DNA of 7,222 bases. It comes from an uncultured Taibaiella sp. (GTDB lineage Bacteria; Bacteroidota; Bacteroidia; Chitinophagales; Chitinophagaceae). The stretch is from the NCBI GenBank assembly GCA_946886975.1, contig CAMPJV010000128.1, positions 1 through 7,222 of the forward strand, written 5' to 3'. Under the pieces are notes generated by a model. The model was not told where the DNA came from. It did not search any database and saw only the letters and a list, made by a program, of their open reading frames with translations. Made by a program: the position numbers and the translations under genes. Shown one piece after another: positions 6,417-7,222 of this stretch (positions within the stretch are counted from its first letter, which is position 1; each line of letters opens with the position of its first letter).

Positions 6417-6971
6417 ATGAAAAGGAGTATTCAAGTAGTCGTCATCGTCGGAATGGCGATCATTGCCGCATCCTGCAGCAAGAATAATAATGAGTCTATA
6501 CCGATGAGTGTCGAGGGAAAGGCGCCGTCTAAGTCAGTGGCCATGAAAACCTCAGCCACCAGGCCATTTAAGGGGTCTATGACGATGCAGCCTGATGGCG
6601 GTAGTCCCTTGTGCAGCTGTGCCGAAGGTGTTCCTATCGTGGGCACGCTCAGCGGTTCCGGCAACATTACTCACCTCGGCCTTACTACCACCACGATACA
6701 GCCTTGCGTTGTTCCGGTACCGACCGGTTTCGAAGTTAAAAGTGTTTGTGGTTCCTTCTTCGCCTCCAATGGTGATGAACTGGTTACTGTAGCTCAGCCT
6801 TATACGCTGCTGTTCGGACCCAACGGTGCCAGCGGCGACATAGAGGTCGATTTCAACGGAGGAACTGGACGGTTCGCAAATGCCACTGGCTCGTTTAAAG
6901 CTACGCTCACCATCAACCTGACCACCAATGTCGCCGTAATGAGCAACATCGATGGAACGGTAACTTACTAA
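6417..6971 (+). CDS. Small lipoprotein with a GGTGRF motif, probable beta-barrel or beta-sandwich
   Basis: A 184-residue protein. KRS, a hydrophobic core (7-17) and the lipobox AASC place the lipidated cysteine at residue 20, so signal peptidase II processing and outer-membrane or periplasmic anchoring are expected. A polar linker (SKNNNES, then Ser/Lys/Ala-rich to about 50) leads to a domain of short beta strands rich in Gly, Thr, Val and Asn. Four further cysteines (C66, C68, C97, C111) could form disulfides. The segment DFNGGTGRFANATGSF (145-160) resembles the GGTGRFxxATG turn found in several small secreted beta-barrel proteins; this is a motif-level resemblance only, and I cannot name the family. 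No catalytic motif is visible. The ATG at 6417 is preceded by an A-rich leader and gives a full signal peptide. The gene stands alone, divergent from the DUF4175-like gene, and ends at a strong terminator. Confidence 0.82.
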   Translation: MKRSIQVVVIVGMAIIAASCSKNNNESIPMSVEGKAPSKSVAMKTSATRPFKGSMTMQPDGGSPLCSCAEGVPIVGTLSGSGNITHLGLTTTTIQPCVVPVPTGFEVKSVCGSFFASNGDELVTVAQPYTLLFGPNGASGDIEVDFNGGTGRFANATGSFKATLTINLTTNVAVMSNIDGTVTY

Positions 6972-6992
6972 AATACTAGCAGTCATATAAGC

Positions 6993-7027
6993 GGCAGGGA
7001 ACGACCTCAGTGTCTCCCTGCCTTTTT
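6993..7027 (+). terminator. Rho-independent terminator after the lipoprotein gene
   Basis: GGCAGGGA (6993-7000) pairs perfectly with TCCCTGCC (7015-7022); an inner GAC/GTC helix (7003-7005 with 7012-7014) can extend the stem past a two-base bulge. TTTTTATT follows directly. It starts 22 bases after the lipoprotein stop codon. The outer AGCGGCA (6990-6996) could instead pair with TGCCGCT (7030-7036), an alternative long-range stem that reaches the stop codon of the convergent minus-strand gene. On the minus strand no T run follows the stem. Confidence 0.88.
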
Positions 7028-7034
7028 ATTGCCG

Positions 7035-7222
7035 CTATTCTTCAAACATCAGGAACCCGAAGCTCTTCGTTGTTCCCGGTTGTATATAAAGGCTCTGGTA
7101 AGTACCTGGTTCATACCCTTCCCTTTCAAAGCGCACCTTGTATACCCCGCCCTTAACGGCTGCCAGGTAAAACTTGCCCGTGATGTCTGTCTTTATCGTC
7201 GTTGCTTCTCATCCTTCAAAGG
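7035..7222 (-). pseudogene. C-terminal end of a carboxypeptidase-regulatory-like domain protein, interrupted by TGA
   Basis: The minus strand from 7208 down to the TAG at 7035-7037 reads 57 open codons, including TDITGKFYL, GVYKVRFEREGYEP and a final IQPGTTKSFGFLMFEE. The pattern of TDxxGKF, then GxYxVxFxxxGYxP, then a last strand, is that of the carboxypeptidase D regulatory-like (transthyretin-like) beta-sandwich common in Bacteroidota secreted and outer-membrane proteins. Just upstream, in the same frame, comes TGA (7211-7209), and beyond it TTT GAA GGA (F-E-G), which again fits the domain (an EG before the TTD strand). So the frame seems to continue through a stop. It may be a point-mutated gene, a nearby frameshift, or a base error close to a sequence end. 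The 5' part is outside the window. Domain call moderate; pseudogene status uncertain. Confidence 0.5.

Noticed and set aside
6552..6986. Minus-strand frame of 144 codons antisense to the lipoprotein gene
   Set aside because: The plus-strand frame has a complete lipoprotein signal and a terminator. The antisense product has no recognisable features and would start inside that terminator-proximal region.
7209..7211. Selenocysteine or other recoding at the TGA
   Set aside because: The domain type has no known selenoproteins, and no SECIS-like hairpin was seen in the bases just after the TGA. A mutation or edge error is simpler.

Overview
The window looks like an ordinary chromosomal stretch of a member of the phylum Bacteroidota, probably the Chitinophagaceae/Sphingobacteria side. 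This is inferred from three things: a very long DUF4175-type membrane protein of the Bacteroidota architecture, a promoter candidate of the Bacteroidota form (TTTG, 19 bases, TAnnTTT), and start codons that mostly lack a Shine-Dalgarno sequence, one of them behind an A-rich leader. Base composition is moderate and even, and I see no transposase, integrase, phage gene, CRISPR array, tRNA or rRNA.

Layout, left to right. Positions 1-97 are a short intergenic tail with two small tandem-repeat blocks, the second running into the stop codon of the first gene. Positions 98-1369 (minus) encode RarA/MgsA, an AAA+ ATPase of replication-fork maintenance. A 46-bp divergent spacer separates it from a secreted thioredoxin-fold protein with a CAHC active site (1416-1952, plus). 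That gene converges on a small two-helix membrane protein of unknown function (2007-2477, minus), and a perfect 13-bp hairpin terminator between them also encodes the last four codons and stop of the minus-strand gene. A 221-bp AT-rich spacer (2478-2698) holds that gene's promoter candidate and one perfect 9-bp DnaA box. Positions 2699-6133 (minus) encode the 1144-residue DUF4175-like protein: three membrane helices near the N terminus, a beta-rich probably periplasmic part, a long Gln/Lys/Glu/Met coiled coil, two Gly-rich linkers and a conserved C-terminal helical region. A 283-bp divergent spacer leads to a small lipoprotein with a GGTGRFANATG motif (6417-6971, plus), ended by a strong terminator. 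The right edge (7035-7222, minus) holds the C-terminal end of a carboxypeptidase-regulatory-like (beta-sandwich) domain, interrupted by an in-frame TGA 14 bases from the window end.

The genes alternate in strand and appear mostly monocistronic, so the window gives no sign of a shared pathway. Four of the six encode envelope, membrane or secreted proteins; RarA is the only clear cytoplasmic housekeeping protein. I found no convincing new multi-gene system. The points most worth a second look are the very large DUF4175-like protein, the interrupted gene at the right edge, the terminator that doubles as coding sequence, and the isolated DnaA box.
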